From: CAYOHR01 sp964512145
GTDB lineage: Bacteria > Bacteroidota > Bacteroidia > Flavobacteriales_G > JALEGO01
DNA: 6,805 nucleotides
Direction: 5' to 3'
Assembly: GCA_964512145.1 (NCBI GenBank)
Contig: CAZEIM010000070.1
Coordinates: 1-6,805, forward strand
Below are positions 1 to 6,306 of the stretch, in pieces. Both the position numbers and the translations under genes were made by a program. The stretch's first letter is position 1, and each line of letters starts with the position of its first letter. The notes beneath the pieces were generated by a model. The model was not told the origin of the DNA. It was given only the letters and a program-made list of their open reading frames with translations, and did not search any database.

Positions 1-1303
1 TAATCGTTAAATGATTTTGTACAGTAATATTCCCTCCTAGTGTTTTGGTGCCTGATCCATCGGTAATTAAGTTATAGTATGTTACAGAACGAACAGCTTG
101 GTCTAATGCTCCATCATATGTTACAGTTCCTGTTCCTTGAGTAAAGGTGCCGGATAAGGTTACATTTCCACCCAAATTAAGGCTTCCGGTTGTAAAAGAC
201 ATACTGCCGGGGCCTGCTAAATTTCCATCTACATCTATCGAAGAAGTAGATGCTTCGAGTGTGACAAGGCTACTGGAAATAGTGAGGTTTCCAAAAACTT
301 TTAAAAAAGCTCCTGAAAGGGTTTTGGTGCATGTTGAGGCAGATGTAATAGTTAAATTAATATACTCTGGAAGAGTTGATATTACCTGATTTCCATTAGT
401 TTGATAACTAATCGTACTGGGTGAGTTTAATACAATATTTGATGCAATAAAATTCGTTGGAAATGTAATGGGAGTTGTAGAAGAAGTTGTTCCTATGTTA
501 AATGTGGTGCTTGTGCCCATAGTAAATATACCGGTTGCATTTCCCGTAATTTGGTATTGATTTGTTGAAAAAATTCCATTTTGAATGGTTAAATTTCCAT
601 TTACCGTAATGTCTCCCCCTAATGTTTTTGTTCCACTGGTACTGGTAATTAAATGGTGATATGTTCCGCCTCGCATTGTTTGCCCCCCTCCTCGATTATA
701 ATTTACTGTATTATTTAATGAGGTAAAATCTAGTGTTATTCCTGCTCCAACAGTACTAACACCAATATTTAAGGTTGAACCTGAGTTGTTTGTAAAGGAA
801 GATGTTCCATCAAAAACAGAAGTAATGGAAATATTTCCATCATTATACGTAGGGGTAGATACTCTAAATCTACCAATAGTACCCGTTCCTGAAATAGTAA
901 CACTTGGTGCAGTTACAGTTTCCATTCGCACGGTAGCAGATGTTAAAACAGCATTTATTGAAATGTTACCTGAACAAGTAATAACTCCAGCTACGTTACC
1001 GGTAATATTTCCAGTAGATGAAATCGTTAGGCCACCATTTCCTACATTTGTGGTTCTATTTGCAGCCCAATTAGCCGTTCCATCTATAGTTAACGAATTA
1101 CAATTTCCGGTATTTCCATCCATAGTAATGGTATGCCCATTTGCTATGGTTATATCGTCTGTAGGTTGAGGAATACCAGCAGGAAACCAAGTGGCTGCAT
1201 TATCCCAATTTAATCCAGTACCAACACTTACTCGAACTACGCCCCATACATTAATGCTCACATTACAAATAAAAATGATAAAGAAGTATTGTTTTATTCT
1301 CAT
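1..1303 (-). CDS. Large secreted repeat protein, adhesin-like (C-terminus outside window)
   Basis: The minus strand is open from an ATG at 1303 to the window edge, giving 434 complete codons with no stop. Residues 1-21 look like a signal peptide: a short basic start (MRIKQ), a hydrophobic run (YFFIIFIC) and a possible cleavage after VWG. The Cys at 13 is not in a proper lipobox, so I do not call a lipoprotein. Residues 28-62 carry an opening module (GTGLNWDNAATW, then PQPTDDITIANGHTITMDG) that is common at the start of secreted Bacteroidota surface proteins. The rest is rich in Thr, Ser, Asn and Gly, with short beta-strand-like NGNLTI/GNISI segments. Three repeats of 41-45 residues start at residues 200, 298 and 394, with the core TY.NL.....GTKTLGG.ITV.G.LTI. 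I infer an extracellular beta-rich stalk or adhesin, probably exported by Sec and then type IX secretion. The sorting domain that would prove this lies outside the window. No enzymatic motif is visible. Confidence 0.85.
   Translation of the reverse strand, partial: MRIKQYFFIIFICNVSINVWGVVRVSVGTGLNWDNAATWFPAGIPQPTDDITIANGHTITMDGNTGNCNSLTIDGTANWAANRTTNVGNGGLTISSTGNITGNVAGVITCSGNISINAVLTSATVRMETVTAPSVTISGTGTIGRFRVSTPTYNDGNISITSVFDGTSSFTNNSGSTLNIGVSTVGAGITLDFTSLNNTVNYNRGGGQTMRGGTYHHLITSTSGTKTLGGDITVNGNLTIQNGIFSTNQYQITGNATGIFTMGTSTTFNIGTTSSTTPITFPTNFIASNIVLNSPSTISYQTNGNQVISTLPEYINLTITSASTCTKTLSGAFLKVFGNLTISSSLVTLEASTSSIDVDGNLAGPGSMSFTTGSLNLGGNVTLSGTFTQGTGTVTYDGALDQAVRSVTYYNLITDGSGTKTLGGNITVQNHLTI
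2..124 (-). repeat. Adhesin repeat copy 3 (residues 394-434)
   Basis: This copy encodes 41 residues, starting VTYDG and ending ITVQNHLTI, with the conserved core GSGTKTLGGNITV. By hand alignment it matches copy 1 at about 23 of 41 residues, and at 18 of the last 26. It reaches the window edge, so more copies may follow outside. The repeat is a protein-level one; codons differ between copies, which points to old duplication. Confidence 0.8.
278..412 (-). repeat. Adhesin repeat copy 2, divergent (residues 298-342)
   Basis: This copy encodes 45 residues, starting ISYQTNGNQV and ending VFGNLTI. It keeps the skeleton of the other copies: an aromatic near the start, the Q-V/I pair, Y.NLTIT, TKTLSG and the closing GNLTI. 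It has a few extra residues in the middle and a Cys in the loop before TKT. It starts 98 residues after copy 1 and 96 residues before copy 3. Confidence 0.65.
584..706 (-). repeat. Adhesin repeat copy 1 (residues 200-240)
   Basis: This copy encodes 41 residues, starting VNYNRGGGQTMRGGTY and ending ITVNGNLTI, with the core SGTKTLGGDITVNG. It is the closest of the three to the common Bacteroidota pattern in which a Y-N-G-G-Q-T-V-R segment is followed by YYNL and GTKTL. The about 57 residues between this copy and the next include a QITGNATGIFTMG stretch. Confidence 0.8.
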
Positions 1304-1423
1304 TTTTTACGACTTATGTAAATTTATACGCTTTTTTTTTGATTGGGTTACAAAAAAAGATAATTCTTGTTAATTTTTTAGATTTAACGCTTGTAAAACA
1401 CTTTTACTATATTTTTGTAAAAA
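1304..1423. promoter_or_regulatory. Divergent intergenic region with candidate promoters
   Basis: These 120 bp separate the divergent adhesin and ccmF genes, so both promoters should lie here. On the plus strand TATTTTTG (1410-1417) fits the Bacteroidota -7 consensus TAnnTTTG. A TTG at 1391-1393 lies 16 bp upstream of it, slightly short of the usual spacing. On the minus strand TTTG (1354-1351) is followed after 24 bp by TAAATTTA (1326-1319), one base off the consensus and with long spacing. In such AT-rich DNA chance matches are common, so the region is well supported as regulatory but the individual boxes are weak. Confidence 0.4.
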
Positions 1424-3904
1424 GTGGAGGAAATAGTTTATATAGGAGAAAGAATATGGCCAGGTATTTTAGGCAATATATCTATTATTTCATCTTTTGT
1501 TTTTTCATTATTAAGTTGCATAACTTACTTTTTATATTTTAAAAAATCTCAGGCATCTTATTTAACTATTGCTAGAGTAGGCTTTAGAATACACACTATA
1601 TCGGTTTTTTCAAGTGTTTTTTTGTTGTTGTATATGTTTTCACAACATATGTTTGAATACCATTATGTTTGGCAACATACCAATAGTGAAATGCCTTTAA
1701 AATATATTTTTGCCGCGTTTTGGGAAGGACAGGAAGGAAGTTTTTTGTTATGGATTTTTTGGAATGCCCTATTAGGTAATATTTTGATTAAAACTACCAA
1801 AAACATGGAGGCTCCGGTCATGATGTTTTTTGTATCTATTCAGGTTTTTTTAAGCTCAATGCTTTTGGGGATTTACTTAGGGGATGTAAATATTGGAAGC
1901 AATCCATTTACTATTCTTTTAAGGGAGCATTCTGATTTTATTAAAGCCCCAATTTTTACAAATCCTTCTTATTTATTGCAATTAGATGGAAGAGGATTAA
2001 ATCCATTGCTTCAAAATTATTGGATGACCATACATCCTCCCACTTTATTTTTGGGATTTTCTTTAACTGCTATACCATTTTGTTATGCCTTGGCATCTGT
2101 GGTTACTCAAAAATTTAATGAATGGGTTAAGCCAGCTATTTCGTGGACTTTCTTGTCGATTGGCGTTTTAGGTTTAGGAATACTTATGGGGGGAGCTTGG
2201 GCTTATGAAGCATTAAGTTTTGGTGGTTTTTGGGCTTGGGATCCTGTAGAAAACGCTGTATTGGTTCCTTGGTTAACTTTAGTAGCCGGAGGCCATACAT
2301 TACTGGTTTATAAAAACAAAAAAAGTGCTTTATTTTCAACTCTTTTTCTGTTGATTCTCAGTTTTATTTTTATTTTATACTCAACTTTTTTAACAAGAAG
2401 TGGTATTTTAGGGGATGCTTCGGTACATTCTTTTACCGATTTAGGTCTATCAGGACAATTACTGATTTATTTATTATTTTATATTATTTTAAGTTTTATT
2501 TTAATGGTAGTTTATAGAAAAAAACTACTCATAAATTCTACAGATGAACACGTTTCATCTAGAGAGTTTTGGATGTTTATAGGGTCAATCATTTTATTAA
2601 TATCTTCGATTCAAATTGTTTTTTCTACCTCTTTTCCGGTATTAAATAAAATTTTGAGTTTATTTCCATCTATACAAAGTAATGTAGGAAAGTTAGCTCC
2701 ACCTTCCGATGTTATTGCTCATTATCACAAATTTCAAGTCCCTATTGCTATACTTTTAGCTATAGGAATTTCAGCGGTTCAGTATTTAAAGTATACCCAA
2801 AGTAATTGGAGGGAGTTTTTTTCTAAGTTGAGTAAACCATTCATTTACTCTTTATTGATGACCTTAATTTTATTCGTAATATTTTATAATAAACATGAAT
2901 CTATCGATGTATTAAATATCATTTTATTATGGGCATCTGTTTTTGGAATAACCGCCAATATTTTTTACTTTAATGCAGTATTTAAAAATAATTTTAAAAA
3001 AGCTGCTTCAAATATTGCCCATATTGGTTTTGTGTTAATATTATTAGGAGCTGTAATATCGCAAGGGCAACAGCAGATTATTTCTGTAAACACATCCAAG
3101 GTTGATGTAGCAGGCATTAATAAAGAGCTAAAAAATCAGGAAAACATTTTGTTATATGAAAAAGATACCATTCCCATGGGTAAGTATTTAGTTACTTATC
3201 AAGGAAAGAAAAAAGAAGGAGTCAATATTTTATTTCAGGTAGATTACCTAGAGAAAATGAAAGATGGTAGTTCAAAACTATCGTTTACATTATACCCAAG
3301 AGTACAAACCAATCCAAGAATGGGAAATGTTTCGGAGCCTGATACCAGACATTTTTTACACAAAGATATTTATACCCATGTTACCTATGCTGTTTGGGGC
3401 GATTTAGAGCATGAAAATCATGAAGGGCATGATCAAGAGTATTTAGAAGAAGCAAAAGAACATATTTTACATGAAGGAGATACTTTTTTTACCTCTAATG
3501 CTATGGTAGTTTTACATTCAGTAGAAAAAACCTTAGATCCCCAATCCCTTGGATTACAAGAAAATGATATTGCCGTTGCCACTGTATTAAATGTTGCCGA
3601 TATGAAAGGAAATCAATTTACTATAAGGCCTGTTTTTTCTGTAAATCCTTTAAACGGAAAAATATCCAATATACCAGATTTAGTAGATGATTTAGGTTTG
3701 AAATTCGTTTTTGAAAAAATTCAAACAGAAGATTTTAGTTTTAAAATATTAGTATATGAAAAGAGATCAAATTTTAGAGATTTTATTGTGATGAAGGCGG
3801 TAGTTTTTCCAGGAATTAATATTTTATGGGTAGGGTGTGTTCTAATGTTTATAGGCACTATAATCTCTTTTTGGCATCGATTTAAAGAGGCTCAAAAAGT
3901 GTAG
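1424..3904 (+). CDS. ccmF: CcmF/CcsA-family cytochrome c heme lyase
   Basis: This is an inner-membrane protein of 826 residues that attaches heme to the CXXCH motif of apocytochromes c in the periplasm (system I cytochrome c maturation). Visible CcmF marks, in order, are WEGQEGSFLLW (100-110), HPP (204-206), the tryptophan-rich heme-handling WWD motif GGFWAWDPVENAVLVPWL (267-284) and TFLTRSG (321-327). The four expected heme-ligand histidines can be placed at H204 and H335 (flanking the WWD domain) and H291 and H533 (in membrane helices), by motif comparison with E. coli CcmF. Many hydrophobic helices fill residues 18-550, followed by a periplasmic domain (about 555-785) and a last helix (about 792-816). 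It is longer than E. coli CcmF (about 650), as is usual in Bacteroidota. The GTG start is forced: an in-frame TAA lies two codons upstream (1418-1420), and the first in-frame ATG would be codon 71, losing the first helices. A His/Glu-rich loop lies at 661-684. ccmB, ccmC and ccmE are not adjacent here. Confidence 0.95.
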   Translation: MEEIVYIGERIWPGILGNISIISSFVFSLLSCITYFLYFKKSQASYLTIARVGFRIHTISVFSSVFLLLYMFSQHMFEYHYVWQHTNSEMPLKYIFAAFWEGQEGSFLLWIFWNALLGNILIKTTKNMEAPVMMFFVSIQVFLSSMLLGIYLGDVNIGSNPFTILLREHSDFIKAPIFTNPSYLLQLDGRGLNPLLQNYWMTIHPPTLFLGFSLTAIPFCYALASVVTQKFNEWVKPAISWTFLSIGVLGLGILMGGAWAYEALSFGGFWAWDPVENAVLVPWLTLVAGGHTLLVYKNKKSALFSTLFLLILSFIFILYSTFLTRSGILGDASVHSFTDLGLSGQLLIYLLFYIILSFILMVVYRKKLLINSTDEHVSSREFWMFIGSIILLISSIQIVFSTSFPVLNKILSLFPSIQSNVGKLAPPSDVIAHYHKFQVPIAILLAIGISAVQYLKYTQSNWREFFSKLSKPFIYSLLMTLILFVIFYNKHESIDVLNIILLWASVFGITANIFYFNAVFKNNFKKAASNIAHIGFVLILLGAVISQGQQQIISVNTSKVDVAGINKELKNQENILLYEKDTIPMGKYLVTYQGKKKEGVNILFQVDYLEKMKDGSSKLSFTLYPRVQTNPRMGNVSEPDTRHFLHKDIYTHVTYAVWGDLEHENHEGHDQEYLEEAKEHILHEGDTFFTSNAMVVLHSVEKTLDPQSLGLQENDIAVATVLNVADMKGNQFTIRPVFSVNPLNGKISNIPDLVDDLGLKFVFEKIQTEDFSFKILVYEKRSNFRDFIVMKAVVFPGINILWVGCVLMFIGTIISFWHRFKEAQKV

Positions 3905-3952
3905 TGATGATTATATAGAATAAAATATCATTATCAGTCAACTTAAATACAA
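3905..3952. other. Short spacer between ccmF and DUF2520 gene
   Basis: This is a 48-nt AT-rich spacer. It holds an imperfect inverted repeat (3905-3916 against 3925-3936, 10 of 12 positions complementary) but no GC-rich stem and no T run, so it is a poor terminator candidate. I see no convincing promoter. Readthrough from ccmF is the simplest reading. Confidence 0.3.
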
Positions 3953-4727
3953 ATGAAGGTTAGTTTTGTAGGTTCAGGAAATGTTGCATACCATATAATT
4001 CAGTTTTTTTATAATAATCCTTTGGTCACATTATCTGAAATATATAGTCGTAATGTTAAAGAGGGGGCATCCATTTCAACACAATTTGAAATTATACCAT
4101 TAATACATAATAGTATATTTAAAAATGATACAGATTTGGTTTTTATATGTGTTTCAGATGACGCCATTGAAAAAGTGGTTAATGATATTCATGTTTCGGA
4201 GAATACGGTTGTTGTGCATACGGCAGGTTCAGTAAATATTAGTGTTTTAAATAAATTTGTTCATTCAGGCATTATATATCCGCTTCAATCATTTCAAAAA
4301 AACAGAGCGGTAGATTGGACAGAAATTCCTCTTTTTTTAGAAGCTAGCACCGATTTTGCTAAACAAAAAATACAAGAAATTTCTAATTATATATCATTTA
4401 AACAATTTTGGGTTGATTCAAGTACAAGGCAACAACTTCATGTTTCGGCTGTTTTTGGGAATAATTTTGTAAATTACCTACTATATATTTCTGAACAAAT
4501 TTTAAAAGAAAAAGACATACCTTTTCATGTTTTAAAACCTTTAGTTCATGAAACTATTTCTAAAGCTTTCGACTTAATGCCTTTTAACAGTCAAACAGGG
4601 CCTGCAAAACGTGGGGATGAAAAAACTATACAAAATCATTTAAAATGTCTCGAAGGTCATTCAGTTTATCAAGAGTTATACTTGTTAATCTCCAATCAAA
4701 TTATGCGTACCATTGAAAAAAAGAATA
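3953..4727 (+). CDS. Rossmann-like and DUF2520 domain protein (3' end in assembly gap)
   Basis: There are 258 codons before the N run. An N-terminal NAD(P)-binding Rossmann fold is shown by VSFVGSGNVA (residues 3-12) and by the strand VFICVSDDAIEKV (63-75). The C-terminal helical DUF2520 domain shows YPLQSF (109-114), VSAVFGNNFVNYL (164-176) and QTGPAKRGD (214-222). The fold resembles pyrroline-5-carboxylate reductase and other 6PGDH-like dehydrogenases, but the substrate is unknown and I assign none. The length already matches the family (about 250-260), so the real stop is probably within or just beside the gap. Reading across the gap gives a TGA at 4757-4759, but that tail is not trustworthy because the gap size may be a placeholder. 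The gene follows ccmF by 48 nt. The start ATG puts the Rossmann strand at residue 3, as expected. Confidence 0.9.
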
Positions 4728-4737
4728 NNNNNNNNNN
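4728..4737. other. Assembly gap (10 Ns)
   Basis: Ten consecutive N characters mark a scaffold join of uncertain length. A round number of 10 is often a placeholder. It removes the stop codon of the DUF2520 gene and abuts an inverted repeat. Confidence 0.98.
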
Positions 4738-4780
4738 TCAAAAAGCCAAAATATTTTGAGTCAAATTTTTGGCTTTTTGA
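4738..4780. terminator. Stem-loop, terminator-like, touching the gap
   Basis: TCAAAAAGCCAAAA (4738-4751) is perfectly complementary to TTTTGGCTTTTTGA (4767-4780), a 14-bp stem with a 15-nt loop. The A5-GCC ... GGC-T5 layout is that of a bidirectional intrinsic terminator, and it sits where the DUF2520 gene should end. Against this, the left arm begins exactly at the N run, the next gene starts within about 20 nt, and there is little room for a new promoter. It could therefore be a contig-end artefact or a hairpin that caused the assembly break. Confidence 0.5.
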
Positions 4781-4827
4781 TCAAATTAAAAATTAATATT
4801 AGGCTTATCAAATTTTGAAAAAATTAA
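4771..4827 (+). repeat. Imperfect direct repeat at the 5' end of the HAD gene
   Basis: GGCTT...ATCAAATT...AAAAATTAA at 4771-4796 resembles GGCTT ATCAAATT...AAAAAATTAA at 4802-4827, with small insertions in each copy. TCAAATT also occurs a third time at 4761-4767. The second copy is inside the HAD coding sequence. This may be an AT-rich coincidence, a small duplication, or a misassembly beside the gap. Confidence 0.35.
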
Positions 4828-5332
4828 GGCATTTATTTTTGATATTGATGGAGTACTGACCGATGGAAAAATTGTATTATTTCCTGATGGTCAACAGATT
4901 AGAACAATGAATATTAAAGATGGTTACGCACTTCAATTAGCTATAAAAAAAAACTATTTGGTTGCCATAATTAGTGGGGGAAATTCGGAGCCTGCTAAAA
5001 ATAGATTACAGGGCTTAGGAATACAAGATATTTTTTTAAATAGTTACGATAAGCTACAAGTGTTAAAAGATTATATGTATGAGAGAGAACTTTACCCTGA
5101 AAATGTTTTGTATATGGGAGATGATTTACCAGATTATGAAGTTATGCAAAGAGTTGGTTTACCAGTTTGTCCAAATAATGCGGTGGTTGAAATAAAAAAT
5201 ATTTCTAAATATATTTCTCCTTTAAATGGAGGGGAAGGTTGTGTTCGTGATGTTATTGAAAAGACCATGAGAATACAAAATACATGGTTTTTAGAAAATA
5301 TAGATTCTTTATCACATGATTTCAAATGGTAA
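4796..5332 (+). CDS. kdsC: KdsC-like HAD-IIIA phosphatase, start codon unresolved
   Basis: This family hydrolyses Kdo 8-phosphate to Kdo in the cytoplasm during lipid A/LPS core synthesis. Counting from 4796, the HAD motifs are all present: DIDGVLTDG (16-24; D16 nucleophile, D18 acid/base), S60 in IISGG, K86, and GDD (108-110). The C-terminal GGEGCVRD (145-152) is typical of KdsC-type proteins. The first in-frame ATG is at 4907, but starting there would remove the catalytic DxD motif, so the true start is upstream. The frame is open back to a TAA at 4787-4789, and between there and the DxD motif there is no ATG, GTG or TTG. ATA at 4796 or ATT at 4823 are possible rare starts; the first gives 178 residues, matching the family. 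A sequence error near the gap is as likely. The gene overlaps the UbiA gene by 7 nt, suggesting coupled translation. The substrate is inferred from family only, and related sugar-phosphate phosphatases cannot be excluded. Confidence 0.85.
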   Translation: MLGLSNFEKIKAFIFDIDGVLTDGKIVLFPDGQQIRTMNIKDGYALQLAIKKNYLVAIISGGNSEPAKNRLQGLGIQDIFLNSYDKLQVLKDYMYERELYPENVLYMGDDLPDYEVMQRVGLPVCPNNAVVEIKNISKYISPLNGGEGCVRDVIEKTMRIQNTWFLENIDSLSHDFKW

Positions 5333-6306
5333 ATAGTAAAAATATATACGCATTTTTTCAATTAATTAGATGGCCTAATTTATTGATTATGATAAGTACA
5401 CAGGTTGCAATTAGATACGGGCTTATTGAGGTTTCTTTACGCAAAATGTTTCCTTTAGGGGAAGTGTTGCTAGTGTTGAGTTCGGTACATTTTTTATTAT
5501 TTGTGATTTCAACGGTTTGTATAGCATCCGCAGGGTATATAATAAATGACTATTTTGATGTTCGCATCGATCGGGTGAATAAGCCTGATAAAGTATATAT
5601 TGGAAACTACATTAGCAGGAGAGCAGCAATTATATTACATTGGACACTTACAACTATAGGTTTATTACTAGGGGGGTATATTTGTTATTTTTATAATATT
5701 ACAGCTTTATGGAGTGTTTTTGTTTTTATTTCTGCTACTTTATGGTTTTATTCAACCACCTATAAGCATCAATTTTTAATAGGAAATTTATTAATTTCTT
5801 TACTTGTGGCATTAGTACCTCTTTTTTTAGGGTTTATTGAAATCGTTTTAATCAATAAAAACTATCAAACTATATTAGCAAACTCCAACATGTCTATTAA
5901 TCCTGTTGCATATTGGGTTGTTACATTTTCAGTTTTTGCATTTTTTATAACGTTGATACGAGAAATTATTAAAGATATGGCAGATATAGATGGGGACAAT
6001 GCATATTACAGTAAAACAATACCCATAATATTGGGTGTTAAAAAAACAAAATGGCTGGTTGTCTTTTTATATTTAATCGTATTGTATCTTTTACTTTACC
6101 TTCAATTTAAGTATTTAAAAGATAAAATATCCTTATTTTATATACTTTTAATGTTATTACCGCCCATTTTGTATTCTGCTTTTAAAGTGTTAACAGCAAA
6201 AGCTAGAGAGGATTTTTTAATTGCCTCTCGATGGAATAAAATAGCGTCTTTGATAGGAATATTATTTATTCTGGTTTTTTACGTTATGTTAAAATTTGTT
6301 TTATAA
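5326..6306 (+). CDS. UbiA-family prenyltransferase, digeranylgeranylglyceryl-phosphate synthase-like
   Basis: This is a polytopic inner-membrane protein of 326 residues with about 8 hydrophobic segments. UbiA enzymes join a polyprenyl diphosphate to an acceptor using Mg2+ bound by two Asp-rich motifs. Both are present: NDYFDVRID (74-82), followed by RVNKPDK (83-89), and KDMADIDGD (216-224), followed by TIPIILG (231-237). The opening LIRWPNLLIM (13-22) is also typical. Among UbiA subgroups it best resembles the bacterial homologues annotated as geranylgeranylglycerol-phosphate geranylgeranyltransferase, the second ether-lipid step in archaea. This rests on overall feel and on the conserved Bacteroidota neighbourhood, so menaquinone or other aromatic acceptors remain possible. 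The ATG at 5326 lies 7 nt inside the end of the HAD gene, and the stop (6304-6306) shares one base with the maf start. Both arrangements point to an operon. Confidence 0.88.
   Translation: MVNSKNIYAFFQLIRWPNLLIMISTQVAIRYGLIEVSLRKMFPLGEVLLVLSSVHFLLFVISTVCIASAGYIINDYFDVRIDRVNKPDKVYIGNYISRRAAIILHWTLTTIGLLLGGYICYFYNITALWSVFVFISATLWFYSTTYKHQFLIGNLLISLLVALVPLFLGFIEIVLINKNYQTILANSNMSINPVAYWVVTFSVFAFFITLIREIIKDMADIDGDNAYYSKTIPIILGVKKTKWLVVFLYLIVLYLLLYLQFKYLKDKISLFYILLMLLPPILYSAFKVLTAKAREDFLIASRWNKIASLIGILFILVFYVMLKFVL

Noticed and set aside
147..1169. Plus-strand open frames at 147-389 and 786-1169
   Set aside because: They lie antisense to the minus-strand secreted repeat protein, have no recognisable motifs, and are Val/Pro-rich as expected from reading its Asn/Gly/Thr codons backwards.
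1230..1303. Lipoprotein signal in the secreted repeat protein
   Set aside because: The Cys at residue 13 is preceded by Phe-Ile, not by a small residue at -1, so it does not fit a lipobox; an ordinary cleavable signal peptide fits better.
1191..1542. Small plus-strand frames at 1191-1373 and 1339-1542
   Set aside because: The first is mostly antisense to the signal-peptide region and the second is an out-of-frame shadow of the ccmF start. Neither resembles a protein family.
3905..3936. Hairpin after the ccmF stop as a terminator
   Set aside because: The inverted repeat is imperfect, entirely AT-rich apart from a few bases, and lacks a following T run.
4738..4759. C-terminal tail of the DUF2520 protein read through the Ns
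   Set aside because: The gap length is uncertain, so the frame after it is arbitrary. The protein already has full family length before the gap.
5134..5361. Minus-strand frame of 75 codons
   Set aside because: It is fully antisense to the KdsC-like gene and the UbiA start, with no motif or start context in its favour.
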